This document shows positions 35,222 to 47,911 of a stretch of DNA of 64,000 nucleotides, piece after piece. The notes under the pieces are model-generated. The model was not told the origin of the DNA and did no database searches. It was given only the letters and a program-made list of their open reading frames with translations. Within the stretch, counting starts at the first letter, position 1. Each line of letters opens with the position of its first letter. Both the position numbers and the translations under genes were made by a program. The DNA is taken from positions 79,613,995-79,677,994 of the forward strand of contig OX393555.1 of assembly GCA_947650365.1 (NCBI GenBank). The letters run 5' to 3'. The DNA is from Chamaelirium japonicum. Taxonomy: Eukaryota > Streptophyta > Magnoliopsida > Liliales > Melanthiaceae.

Positions 35222-38200
35222 ATCGTATGAATGAATTAGAATGGATTGTGCGAATGAATTAGAATGTATCGTACGAATGAATTAGAATGGATACATTCGT
35301 GCGAATGAATTAGAATGGATCGTATAAATGAATTAAAATGGATCGTATGAATGAATTCGAATGGATCGTGTGTATGACTTAGAATGGATCGTACGAATGA
35401 ATTAGAATGGATCGTATGAATGAATTAGAATGGATCGTGCGAATGAATGAGAATTGGATCGTACGAATGAATTAGAATGGATCGTACGAATGGATCGTAC
35501 AAATGAATTAGAATTTATACATTCGTGCAAAAGAATTAGAATGGATTGTAAGAATGAATTAGAATGGATCGTACAAATGAATTAGAATGGATCATGTGAA
35601 TGAATTAGAATGGATCGTACGAATGAAACAGAATAGATTGTGCGAATGAATTAGAATGGATCGTACGAATGAATTAGAATGGATACATTCATGCGAAAGA
35701 ATTAGAATGGATTGTATGAATGAATTAGAATGGATCGTATGACATATGAATGAATTAGAATGGATCGTACGAATGAATTAGAATGGATCGTACGAAGGAA
35801 TTAGAATGGATACATTCGTGTGAAAGAATTAGAATGGATTGTATGAATGAATTAGAATGGATCGTGCGCATGAATTAGAATGGATCGTACGTATGAATTA
35901 GAATGGATCGTGCGTAAATGGATCGTACGAATAAATTAGAATGGATCGTATGAATAAATTAGAATGGATCGTGCGAATGAATTAGAATGGATTGTATAAA
36001 TGAATTAGAATGAATTAGAATGGATCGTACGAATGAGTAAGAATGGATCGTATGAATGAATTAGAATAGATTGTGCGAATGAGTTAGAATGGATCGTACG
36101 AATGAATTAGAATCGATACATTCGTGTGAAGGAATTAGAATGGATCGTACGAATGGATCGTACGAAGGAATTAGAATGAATTAGAATGGATACATTCGTG
36201 CGAATGAATTAGAATGGATCGTATGAATGAATTAGATTGGATAGTATGAATGAATTAGAATGAATTGTACCTATGAATTAGAATGGATACATTCATGGGA
36301 ATGAATTAGAATGGATCGTACGAAGGAATTAGAATGGATCATACAAAGGAATTAGAATGGATCGTACGAAGGGATCGTACGTATGAATTGGAATGGATAC
36401 ATTCATGGGAATGAATTAGAATGGATCATACGAAGGAATTAGAATGGATCATACGAATAAATTAGAATGGATCGTACGAATGAATTAGAATGAATCGTAT
36501 GAATGAATTAGAATGGATCGTACGAATGAATTAGAATAGATCGTATGAATGAATTACAATGGATCGTATGAATGATCGTGTGAATGAATTAGAATGGATC
36601 GCACAATGGATCGTATGAATGTATTCGAATGGATCGCACGAATGAATTAGAATGGATCGTACGAATGAATTAGAATAGATATTTTCGTGTGAAGGAATTA
36701 GAATGGATCGTATGAATGGATCGTACGAAGGAATTAGAATGAATTAGAATGGATACATTCGTGCGAATGAATTAGAATGGATCGTACGAATGAATTAGAA
36801 TGGATACATTCATACGAATGAATTAGAATGGATCGTATGAATGAATTAGAATGAATTTGAATGGATCATACGTATGAAATTAGAATGGATCGTACGAATG
36901 AATTAGAATGGATTAGAATGAATTTGAATGGATCGCACGAATGAATTAGAATGGATACATTCGTGTGAATGAAATAGAATGGATCGTATGAATGTCGCAG
37001 AATCTATTCTAATTCATTCGTATACGAAGGAATTAGGGTGGATCGTACGAATGAATTCGAATGGGTACATTCGTGCGAAAGAATTAGAATGGATTGTATG
37101 AATGAATTAGAATGGATCATATGAATAAATTAGAATGTATCGTGTGAATGAATTAGAATGGATCGTACGAATGAATTAGAATGGATCGTGCGAATGAATT
37201 AGAATGGATCATACGAAAGAATTAGAATGGATACATTCGTGCGAATAAATTTGAATGGATTGTACGAATGAGTAAGAATGGATCGTACGAATGAAATAGA
37301 ATGGTTCATACGAATGAATTAGAATGGATCGTTCGAATGAATTAGATTGGATCGTGGGAATGAATTAGAATGGATCTTACGAATGAATTAGAATGGATAC
37401 ATTCGTGCGAATGAATTAGAATGGATACATTCGTGCGAATGAATTAGAATGGATTGTGAAATTGAATTAGAATGGATCGTGCGAATGAATTAGAATGGAT
37501 CGTACGAATGAATTAGAATAGATTGTGCGAATGAATTAGAATGGATCGTACGAATGAATTAGAATGGATACATTCGTACGAATGAATTAGGATGGATCGT
37601 ATGACTGAATTAGAATGGATTGTATGAATGAATTCGAATGGATCGTACGAATGAATTAGAATGGATAGATTCGTGCGAATGAATTTGAATGGATCATACG
37701 AAGGAATTAGGGTGGATCGTACGAATGAATTAGAATGGATACATTCGTGCAAAAGAATTAGAATGGATTGTATGAATGAATTAGAATGGATTCTATGAAT
37801 GAATTAGAATAGATCGTGCGAATGAATTAGAATGGATCGTACGAATGAATTAGAATGGATCGTATGAATGAATTAGAATGGATCGTGCGAATGAAATAGA
37901 ATGGATCGTACGAATGAACTAGAATGGATACATTCATGCGAATGAATTAGAATGGATCGTACGAATGAATAACAATGGATCGTACGAATGAAATAGAATG
38001 GATCGTACGAATGAATTAGAATGGATTATGCTAATAAATTAGAATGGATCATACGAATGAATTAGAATAGATTGTGCGAATGAATTAGAATTGATCGTAT
38101 GAATGAATTAGAATGGATCGTATGAATGAATTAGAATGGATCGTGCGAATGAATTAGAATGGATCGTATGAATGAATTAGAATGGATACATTCGTGCGAA

Positions 38201-38952
38201 TGAATTAGAATGGATCGTACGAATGAGTAAGAATGGATTATCCTAATGAAATAGAATGGATCGTACGAATGAATTAGAATGGATCGTGCTAAAGAATTAG
38301 AATGGATCGTACGAATGACTTAGAATAGATTGTGCGAATGAATTAGAATGGAACGTACGAATGAATTAGAATGGATCGTATGAATGAATTAGAATGGATC
38401 GTGTGAATGAATTAGAATGGATCGTACGAATAAATTAGAATGGATTGTATGAATGATTTAGAATCGATCGTATGAATGAATTAAAATGGATCGTGCGAAT
38501 GAATTAGAATGGATCATACCAATGAATTAGAATGGATCATACGAAGGAATTGGGGTGGATCGTACGAATGAATTAGAATGGATACATTCGTGTGAAAGAA
38601 TTAGAATGGATTGTATGAATGAATTAGAATGGATCGTATGAATGAATTAGAAAGGATCGTGCGAATGAATTAGAATGGATTGTATGAATGAATTAGAATG
38701 GATCATATGCATGAATTAGAATGGATCGTGCGAATGAATTAGAATGGATCGTACGAATGAGTAAGAATGGATCGTACGAATGAAATAGAATGGATCATAT
38801 GAATGAATTAGAATGGATCATGCTAATGAATTAGATAGGATCGTACGACGAATGAATTAGAATGGATACATTCGTGCGAATGAATTAGAATGGATCATAC
38901 AAATGAGTAAGAATGGATCATACGAATAAAATAGAATGGATCATACGAATGT
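35213..38952 (-). repeat. 23-bp satellite, long reverse block (HOR-I copy 2)
   Basis: Counterpart of 21550-25361, with the single-monomer forward insert at about 37000-37020 conserved. It has fewer 13-bp subrepeats and lacks a few monomers near 38700 relative to copy 1. The minus-strand frame at 37513-37752 is satellite. Confidence 0.93.
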
Positions 38953-41770
38953 ATCCATTCTATTTCATTCATACGATTCATTCTAATTTATTCGCACGAA
39001 TGTATCCATTCTAATTTATTCGTACGATCCATTCTAATTCCTTCACACGATCAATTCTAATTCATTCATATGATCCATTCTAATTCATTCATACAATCCA
39101 TTCTAATTTATTCGTATGAATGTATCCATTCTAATTCATTCGTACGATCCATTCTAATTCATTCGCACAATCTATTCTAATTCATTCGTATGATCCATTC
39201 TAATTCATTCACATGATCTATTCTAATTCATTCGTACGATCCATTCTAATTGATTCATACGATCCATTCTAATTCATTCGCACGATCCATTCTAATTCAT
39301 TCATACGATCCATTCTAATTCATTCATACAATCCATTCTAATTCTTTTGCACGAATGTATCGATTCTAATTTATTCGTACGATCAACCCAAATTCCTTCC
39401 TATGATCCGTTCTAATTCATTCGTACGATCCATTCTAATTCATTCGCACGATCCATTCTAATTCATTCATACGATCCATTCTAATTCATTCGTAAGATCC
39501 ATTCTAATTCATTCACACAATCTATTCTAATTCATTCGTACGATCCAATCTAATTCATTAGCACGATCCATTCTAATTCATTTGTATGATCCATTCTAAT
39601 TCATTCATACGATCCATTCTAATTTATTCGCACGAATATATCCATTCTAATTTATTCGTACGATCCATTCTAATTCATTCGCACAATCTATTCTAATTCA
39701 TTCGTACGATCCGCCCTAATTCCTTCGTATGATCCATTCTATTTAATTCGCGTGAATGTATCCATTGTAATTCATTCGTACGATCCAATCTAATTCATTC
39801 GTACGATCCATTCTAATTCATTCATACGATCCATTGTGCGATCCATTCTAATTCATTCATAAGATCATTCATACGATCCGTTCTAATTCATTCATACGAT
39901 CCATTCTAATTCATTCACACGATCCATTCAAATTCATTCATACGAATGTATCCATTCTAATTCATTTGTACAATCCATTCTAATTCATTCGCACGATCCA
40001 TTCTAATTCATTCATACGTTCCATTCTAATTCATTCGTACGATCCATTCTAATTCATTCGCACGATCCATTCTAATTCATTTGAACGATCCATTCTAATT
40101 CATTCATACAATCCATTCTAATTCTTTTGTACGAATGTATCCATTCTAATTCATTCGTACGATCCATTCTATTTCATTCGCACTATCCATTCTAATTCAT
40201 TCATACGATCCATTCGAATACATTCGTACGATCCATTCTAATTCATTCGTACGATCCTTTCTAATTCTCTCGTACGATCCACCCTAATTCCTTTGTATGA
40301 TCCATTCTAATTCATTCGCGCCAATGTATCCATTCTAATTCATTCGTACGGTCCATTCGAATTCTTTCTACGATCCATTCTATTTCATTCGTACGATCCA
40401 TTCTAATTCATTCGCACGATCCATTCTAATTCATTCATACAATCCATTCTAATTCATTTGTACGATCCATTCTAATTCCTTCGTATGATCCATTCTAATT
40501 CATTCGTACGATCCATTCTAATTCATTCGTACGATCCATTCTAATTCATTCGTAGGACCCATTATAATTCTTTCATACGATCCATTCTTTCTCATTCGTA
40601 TGATCCATTCTTACTCATTCGTACGATCCATTCTAATTCATTCGCACGAATGTATCCATTCTTACTCATTCGTACGATCCATTCTAATTCATTCGCACGA
40701 ATGTATCCAATCTAATTCGTTCGTACGATCCATTCTAATTTATTCGTACGATCCATTCTAATTCATTCATACGATCCATTCTAATTCATTCGTACGATCC
40801 ATTCTAATTCATTTACACGATCCATTCTAATTTATTCATACGATACATTCTAATTCATTCATACAATCCATTCTAATTCTTTCGCACGAATGTATCCATT
40901 CGAATTCATTCGTACGATCTACCTTAATTTTTTCGTATGATCCATTCTAATTCATTCGCATGAATGTATCCATTCTAATTCACTCATACGATCCATTCGA
41001 ATTCATTCAAACGATCCATTCTAATTCATGTATACGATCCATTCTAATTCATTCATACGATCCATTCTAATTCATTCGCACGAATATATTCATTCGCACA
41101 ATTTATTCTAATTCATTCGTACGATCCATTCTAATTCATTAGCACGATCCATTCTAATTCATTCTTACGATCCATTCTATTTCATTCGTACGATCCATTC
41201 TTACTCATTTGTATGATCCATTCTAATTCATATGCACGATCCATTCTAATTCATTCATACGATCCATTCTAATTCATTCGTACGATCCATTCCAATTCAT
41301 TCGCACGATCTATTTTAATTTATTCGTACGATCCATTCTAATTCATTAGCACGTTCCATTCTAATTCTTTCGTACGATCCATTCTAATTCATTCGTACGA
41401 TCCATTCTGATTCATTCATACGATCCATTCTAATTCATTCGCACGAATGTATCCATTCTAATTCCTTTGTACGATCCGTTCTAATTCATTCGTACGATCC
41501 ATTCTAATCCATTCTAATTCATCATTCGCATAATCTATTCTAATTCATTCGTACGATCCATTCTAATTCATTAGCACGATCCATTCTAATTCATTCGTAT
41601 GATCCATTTTATTTCATTCGTACGATCCATTCTTACTCATTCATACGATCCATTCTAATTCATTCACACGAATGTATCCATTCTAATTCATTCGTACGAT
41701 CCATTCTAATTCATTTCTACAATCCACCCTAATTCCTTCGTATGATCCATTCAAATTCATTCGCACGAAT
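38953..41770 (+). repeat. 23-bp satellite, forward block
   Basis: 2.8 kb of forward monomers with more heterogeneous units than average (truncations near 39835 GATCCATTGTGCGATCC, 40365, 41090). The truncated GATCCATTGTGCGATCC unit also occurs at about 16.02, 21.23 and 34.89 kb, linking this block to the HOR-I family. Confidence 0.93.
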
Positions 41771-42738
41771 GTATCGTAAGAGAATTAGAATGGATCGTAC
41801 GCATGAATTAGAATGGGTCGTACGAATGAGTAAGAATGGATCGTACAAATGAATTAGAATGGATCGCACAAAGGAATGAATTAGAATGGATACATTTGTA
41901 CAATCCATTCTAATTTATTCGTACGATCCATTCTAATTCATTCACATGATGCATTCTAATTCTTTCGCACGAATGTATCCATTCTAATTCATTCGTACGA
42001 TCCACCCTAATTCCTTCGTATGATCCATTCTAATTCATTCGTATGATCCATTCTAATTTATTCGAACGATCCATTCAAATTCATTCATACGAACCATTCT
42101 AATTCATTCATACGATCCATTCTAATTCATTCGCACGAATGTATCCATTCTAATTCATTCGTACGATCCATTCTAATTCCTTCGTAAGATCCATTCTAAT
42201 TCCTTCGTAAGATCCATTCTAATTCCTTCGTACGATCCATTCTAAGTCCTTCGTACGATCCATTCTATTTCATTCGAATGATCCATTCTAATTTCTTCGT
42301 ACGATCCATTCTAATTCATTCGTATAATCCAATCTAATTCATTCATACGATCCATTCTAAATCATTCTTACAATCCATTCTAATACTTTCACACGAATGT
42401 ATTAGAATGGATTGTATGAATGAATTAGAATGGATCATACAAATGAATTAGAATGGATTGTGCGAATGAATTAGAATGGATCGTACGAATGAATTAGAAT
42501 AGATTGTGCGAATGAATTAGAATGGATCGTACGAATGAATTAGAATGGATCGTACGAAGGAATTAGAATGAATTAGAATGGATACATTCGTGCGAATGAA
42601 TTAGAATGGATCGTATGAATGAATTAGATTGGATCGTATGAATGAATTAGAATGGATCGTACGTATGAATTATAATGGATACATTCATAGGAATGAATTA
42701 GAATGGATCGTACGAAGGAATTAGAATGGATTGTACGT
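41771..42738. repeat. 23-bp satellite, alternating short blocks
   Basis: Reverse at about 41771-41895, forward at 41896-42400 (with runs of AATTCCTTCGTAAGATCC units near 42170-42240), reverse at 42401-42738. Nothing other than satellite is seen. Confidence 0.9.
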
Positions 42739-44304
42739 ATGAATTCTATTTCATTCTAATTCATTAGCAAGATCCATTATGTTCCATTCTAATTCATTCG
42801 TACAATCCATTCTAATTCATACGAAGGAATTAATTGATACGATCCATTCTAATTCAATCGTACGATCAATTCTATGCATTCGTAAAATCCATTCTAATTC
42901 ATTCGTAGGAATGTATCCATTCTAATTCATTCATACGATCTATTTTAATTCATTCGCACAATCTATTCTAATTCATTCGTACGATCTATTCTAATTCATT
43001 TGCACGATCCATTCTAATTCATTTGCACGAACCATTCTAAATCATTCGCATGAATGTATCCATTCTAATTCATTCGCACGAATGTATCCATTCTAATTCA
43101 TTCGCACGAATGTATCCATTCTAATTCTTTCGTACGATCAATTCTAATTCATTTGCACGATCCAATCTAATTCATTTGCACGATCCATTCTAATTCATTC
43201 GAACGATCCATTCTATTTCATTCGTACGATCCATTCTTACTCATTCGTACGATCCATTCTAATTCATTCGCACGAATGTATCCATTCTAATTCATTCGTA
43301 CGATCCATTTTAATTGATTCGCACGATCCATTCTAATTCATTCGTACGATCCATTCTAATTCATTCGTATGATCCATTCTAATTCATTCGCACGATCCAT
43401 TCTAATTCATTCATACAATACATTCTAATTCATTCATACGATCCATTCTAATTCCTTCGTACGATCCATTCTAATTCATTTGCACGATCCCATCGAATTC
43501 ATTCGCACGATCCATTCTAATCCATTCGTACGATCCATTCTAATTCATTCATACAATCCATTCTAATTCTTTTGCACGAATGTATCCATTCTAATTCATT
43601 CGTACGATCCATTCTAATTCCTTCGTACGATCCATTCTAATTCCTTCGTACGATCTATTCTATTTCATTCGTATGATCCATTCTAATTCCTTCGTACGAT
43701 ACATTCCAATTCATTCGTACCATCCATTCTAATTCATTCATATGATCCATTCTAATTCATTCATACAATCCATTCTAATTCTTTCGCACGAATGTATCCA
43801 TTCTAATTCATTCGTTCGATCCACCCTAATTCCTTCGTATGATCCATTCTAATTCATTCGCACGAATGTATCCATTCTAATTCATTCGTACGATCCATTC
43901 GAATTCATTCATACGATCCATTCTAATTCAATCATACGATCCATTCTATTTCATTCGTACGATCTATTCTTACTCATTCGTATGATCCATTCTAATTCAT
44001 TCGCACGATCCAATCTAATTCATTCGCACGATCCATTCTAATTCTTTCGTACGATCCATTCTATTTCATTCGTACGATCCATTCTTACTCATTCGTACGA
44101 TCCATTCTAATTCATTCACATGAATGTATCCGTTCTAATTCATTCGTACAATCTATTCTAATCATTCGCACGATCCATTCTAATTCAATCATACGATCCA
44201 TTCTAATTCATTCGTACGATCCATTCTAATTCATTCGCACGATCCATTCTAATTCATTCGCACAATCTATTCTAAATCATTCATAATTCATTCGCACGAT
44301 CATT
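42739..44304 (+). repeat. 23-bp satellite, forward block
   Basis: Forward monomers with scrambled units near 42740-42900 (GATCCATTATGTTCC, and a few reverse bases near 42829). Three successive 28-mers lie at about 43045-43125. The right end (CACAATCTATTCTAAATC, then CGCACGATCATT) resembles the left flank of the module at 6122. Confidence 0.92.
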
Positions 44305-44366
44305 CAGGTGTTTAGGTTGCGGCCTCAGACTTTGTATTTGGTTGAATACAAAGGTGCACCTTTGAA
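44305..44366 (+). repeat. 71-bp module, copy 2 (shortened)
   Basis: Identical to the start of the 6122 copy for its first 57 bases and matching through GGTGCACCTTTGAA, after which it passes into a reverse satellite monomer in place of the final CGTTAGTTG. It contains the AATACAAAG hairpin and the 14-bp palindrome AAAGGTGCACCTTT. Forms the left arm of a 169-bp inverted repeat with 44403-44473. Confidence 0.85.
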
Positions 44367-44402
44367 TGAATTAGAATGGATCACACAGGATCTCCCCACG
44401 AT
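44367..44402. other. Spacer between inverted modules
   Basis: One reverse satellite monomer (to about 44383) followed by CACAGGATCTCCCCACGAT, which is not satellite and extends the module outward beyond its 71-bp core. The full module is therefore at least about 90 bp. Confidence 0.7.
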
Positions 44403-44473
44403 CAACTAACGTTCAAAGGTGCACCTTTGTATTCAACCAAATACAAAGTCTTAGGCCGCAACCTAAACACCTG
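44403..44473 (-). repeat. 71-bp module, copy 3 (inverted)
   Basis: Reverse complement of the 6122-6192 module over its full length with about two differences (for example GGCCTAAG in place of GGCCTCAG, and GCACCTTTG in place of GCACGTTTG). It is followed by AATGATCGTACGAATG, the complement of the satellite flank on the left of the other copies. The satellite is forward left of the pair and reverse to the right. Confidence 0.88.
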
Positions 44474-45744
44474 AATGATCGTACGAATGTATTAGAATAG
44501 ATTGTGTGAATGGATTAGAATGGGTCGTGCGAATGAATTAGAATGGATCGTATGAATGAATTAGAATGGATCGTGCGAATTAATTAGAATGGATCGTACG
44601 AATGAATTAGAATGGATACATTCGTGCGAATGTATTAGAATGGATCGTACGAATGAGTAAGAATGGATCGTACGAATGAAATAGAATGGATCGTACGAAT
44701 GAATTAGAATGGATCCTACGAATGAATTAGATTGGATCGTGCGAATGAATTAGAATGGATCGTACGAATGAGTAAGAATGGATCGTACGAATGAAATAGA
44801 ATGGAACGTATGAATGAATTAGAATGGATCGCATGAATGAATTCGAATGGATCGTACGAATGAATTAGAATTGATACATTTGTGCGAATGAATTAGAATG
44901 GATCATACGAAGGAATTAGGGTGGATCGTACGAATGAATTAGAATGGATACAATCGTGCGAAAGAATTAGAATGGATTGTATGAATGAATTAGAATGGAT
45001 CGTATGAATGAATTAGAATGGATCATACTAATGAATTAGAATGGATCGTACGAATGATTAGAATGGATCATACAAATGAAATAGAATGGATCGTACGAAA
45101 AAATTAGAATGGATCGTACAAAGGAATTAGAATGGATCATACAAAGGAATTAGAATGGATCGTACGAATGAATTAGAATGGATACATTCGTGCTAATGAA
45201 TTAGAATGGATCGTACGAATGAATTAGAATAGATTGTGCTAATGAATTAGAATGGATCGTACGAATGATTTAGAATGGATACATTCATGCGAATGAATTA
45301 GAATGGAGCGTATGAATGAATTAGAATGGATCGTATGAATGAATTCGAATGGATCGTACGAACGAATTAGAATGGATACATTCGTGCGAATGAATTAGAA
45401 TGGATCATACGAAGGAATTAGGGTGGATCGTTCGAATGAATTAGAATAGATACATTCGTGCGAAAGAATTAGAATGGATTGTATGAATGAATTAGAATGG
45501 ATCGTATGAATGAATTAGAATGGATCGTGCGAATGAATTAGAATGGATTGTTCTAATGAGTAAGAATGGATCGTACGAATGAAATAGAATGGGTCGTACG
45601 AATGAATTAGAATGGATCGTGCTAATGAATTAGAATGGATACATTCGTGGGAATGAATTAGAATGGATCATACGAATGAATTAGAATGGATCGTACGAAT
45701 GAATTAGGGTGGATCGTGCGAATGAATTAGAATGGATCATTCAA
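44474..45744 (-). repeat. 23-bp satellite, reverse block
   Basis: Reverse monomers with GAGTAAG/GAAATAG pairs repeated close together (44655-44690, 44770-44800) and GGAATTAGGGTGG units near 44910 and 45420. Confidence 0.93.
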
Positions 45745-45848
45745 ATTTATTCATACGATCCATTCAAATTCATTCGTACGATCCATTCTAATTCATTCGC
45801 ACGATCCATTCTAATTCATTTGTACGATCCATTCGAATCCATTCTAAT
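45745..45848 (+). repeat. 23-bp satellite, short forward block
   Basis: Four to five forward monomers leading into the palindromic junction at 45839, in an order resembling the left flank of the junctions at 16336, 21541 and 35204. Confidence 0.9.
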
Positions 45849-45856
45849 TAGAATGG
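45839..45856. repeat. Palindromic inversion junction, copy 4
   Basis: CCATTCTAATTAGAATGG with flanks similar to, but more diverged than, the three HOR-I copies. This suggests an older shared junction outside HOR-I proper. Confidence 0.85.
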
Positions 45857-47280
45857 ATCGTATGAATGAATTAGAATAGATCGTGCAAATGAATTAGAAT
45901 GGATCGTACGAATGAATTAGAATGGATACATTCATGCGAATGAATTAGAATGGATCGTACGAATGAATTAGAATGGATACATTCGTGCGAATGAATTAGA
46001 ATGGATCGTATGAATGAATTAGAATGGATCGTACGTATGAATTAGAATGGATACATTCATGGGAATGAATTAGAATGGATCGTACGAAGGAATTAGAATG
46101 GATCGTACGAAGGAATTAGAATGGATACATTCGTGCAAAAGAATTAGAATGGATTGTATGAATGAATTAGAATGGATCATACAAATGAATTAGAATGGAT
46201 CGTGCGAATGAATTAGAATGGATCGTACGATTGAATTAGAATAGATTGTGCGAATGAATTAGAATAAATCGTACGAATAAATTAGAATGCATACATTCAT
46301 GCGAATGAATTAGAATGGATCGTATGAATGAATTAGAATGGATCGTAAGAATGAATTCGAATGGATCATACGAATGAATTAGAATTGATACATTCAAGCG
46401 AATGAATTAGAATGGATCATACGAAGCAATTAGGGTGGATTGTACGAATGAATTAGAATGGATACATTCGTGCGAAAGAATTAGAATGGATTGTATGAAT
46501 GAATTAGAATGGATCGTATGAATAAATTAGAATGGATCGTGCGAATGAATTTGAATTGATCGTACGAATGAATTAGAATGGATCGTATGAATGAATTAGA
46601 ATGGTTCGTGCGAATGAATTAGAATGGATCGTAAGAATGAATTAGAATGGATACATTCGTGCGAATGAATTAGAATGAATCATACGAATGAGTAAGAATA
46701 GATCGTATGAATGAAATAGAATGGATCGTACGAAGGAATTAGAATGGACCGTATGAATGAATTAGAATGGATCGTACGAATGAATTAGAATGGATCGTAT
46801 GAATGAATTAGGGTGGATTGTACGAATGAATTAGAATGGATAATTAAAATGGATCGTACGAATGAATTAGAATGGATCGTACGAATGAGTAAGAATGGAT
46901 CGTACGAAGAAATAGAATGGATCGTACGAATGAATTAGAATGGATCGTGCTAATAAATTAGAATGGATCATACGAATGAATTAGAATAGATTGTGCGAAT
47001 CAATTAGAATGGATCGTACGAATGAATTAGAATGGATCGTATGAATGAATTAGAATGGATCGTGCGAATGAATTAGAATGGATTGTACTAATGAATTAGA
47101 ATGGTTACATTCGTGCGAATGAATTAGAATGGATCATACGAATGAGTAAGAATGGATGATACGAATAAAATAGAATGGATCGTATGAATGAATTAGAATG
47201 GATCGTGCGAATGAATTTGAATGGATCGTACGAATGAGTAAGAATGGATCGTACGACTGAAATAGAATGGATCGTACGTA
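45849..47280 (-). repeat. 23-bp satellite, reverse block
   Basis: Reverse monomers. The minus-strand frame at 47105-47311 is satellite and spans the next switch at CGTACGTACGATCC. Confidence 0.93.
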
Positions 47281-47911
47281 CGATCCATTCTAATTCATTC
47301 ATACGATCCATTCTAATTCATTTGCACGAATGTATCCATTCTAATTCATTCGTACGATCCATTCTAGTTCATTCGCACAATCTATTCTAATTCATTCGTA
47401 CGATCCATTCTAATTCATTCGCACGATCCATTCTAATTCATTTGTACGATCCATTCTAATTCATTCATACAATCCATTCTAATTCTTTTGCACGAATGTA
47501 TCCATTCTAATTCATTCGTACGATCCATTCTAATTCCTTCATACGATCCATTCTAATTCCTTCGTACGAATGAATTAGAATGGATTATCAGAATGAATTA
47601 GAATGGATCGTGCGAATGAATTAGAATGGATCGTACGAATGAATTAGAATGGATCGTATGAATGAATTAGAATAGATCGTATGAATGAATTCGAATTAAA
47701 ATGAATTAGAATGGATCGTACGAATGAATTAGAATGGATCGTACGAATGAATTAGAATGGATCGTGCTAATGAATTAGAATGGATCGTACGAATAAATTA
47801 GAATAGATTATGCGAATGAATTAGAATGGATCGTACGAATGAATTAGAATGGATACATTCATGCGAATGAATTAGAATGGATCGTACGAATGAATTAGAA
47901 TAGATTGTGCG
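47281..47911. repeat. 23-bp satellite, forward then reverse
   Basis: Forward at about 47281-47567, reverse at 47568-47911. The switches are simple joins (CGTACGTACG; TTCGTACGAATGAA) with no extra sequence. Confidence 0.92.

Larger units (their letters stand above)
31051..39080. repeat. Higher-order repeat HOR-I, copy 2
   Basis: About 8.0 kb direct copy of 17383-25490. The two copies are separated by about 5.6 kb of other satellite, so this is a dispersed and not immediately tandem duplication in this window. The left edge shares TTAATTCATACGATCC with the copy 1 boundary. Confidence 0.9.

Noticed and set aside
44305-44473. MITE with terminal inverted repeats
   Set aside because: The two arms do resemble long inverted ends, but one arm is shortened into a satellite monomer, the 6122 copy has a single arm only, and no target-site duplication is visible. 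Inversion of a module-bearing satellite segment explains the data better, though a transposon origin of the module itself remains open.
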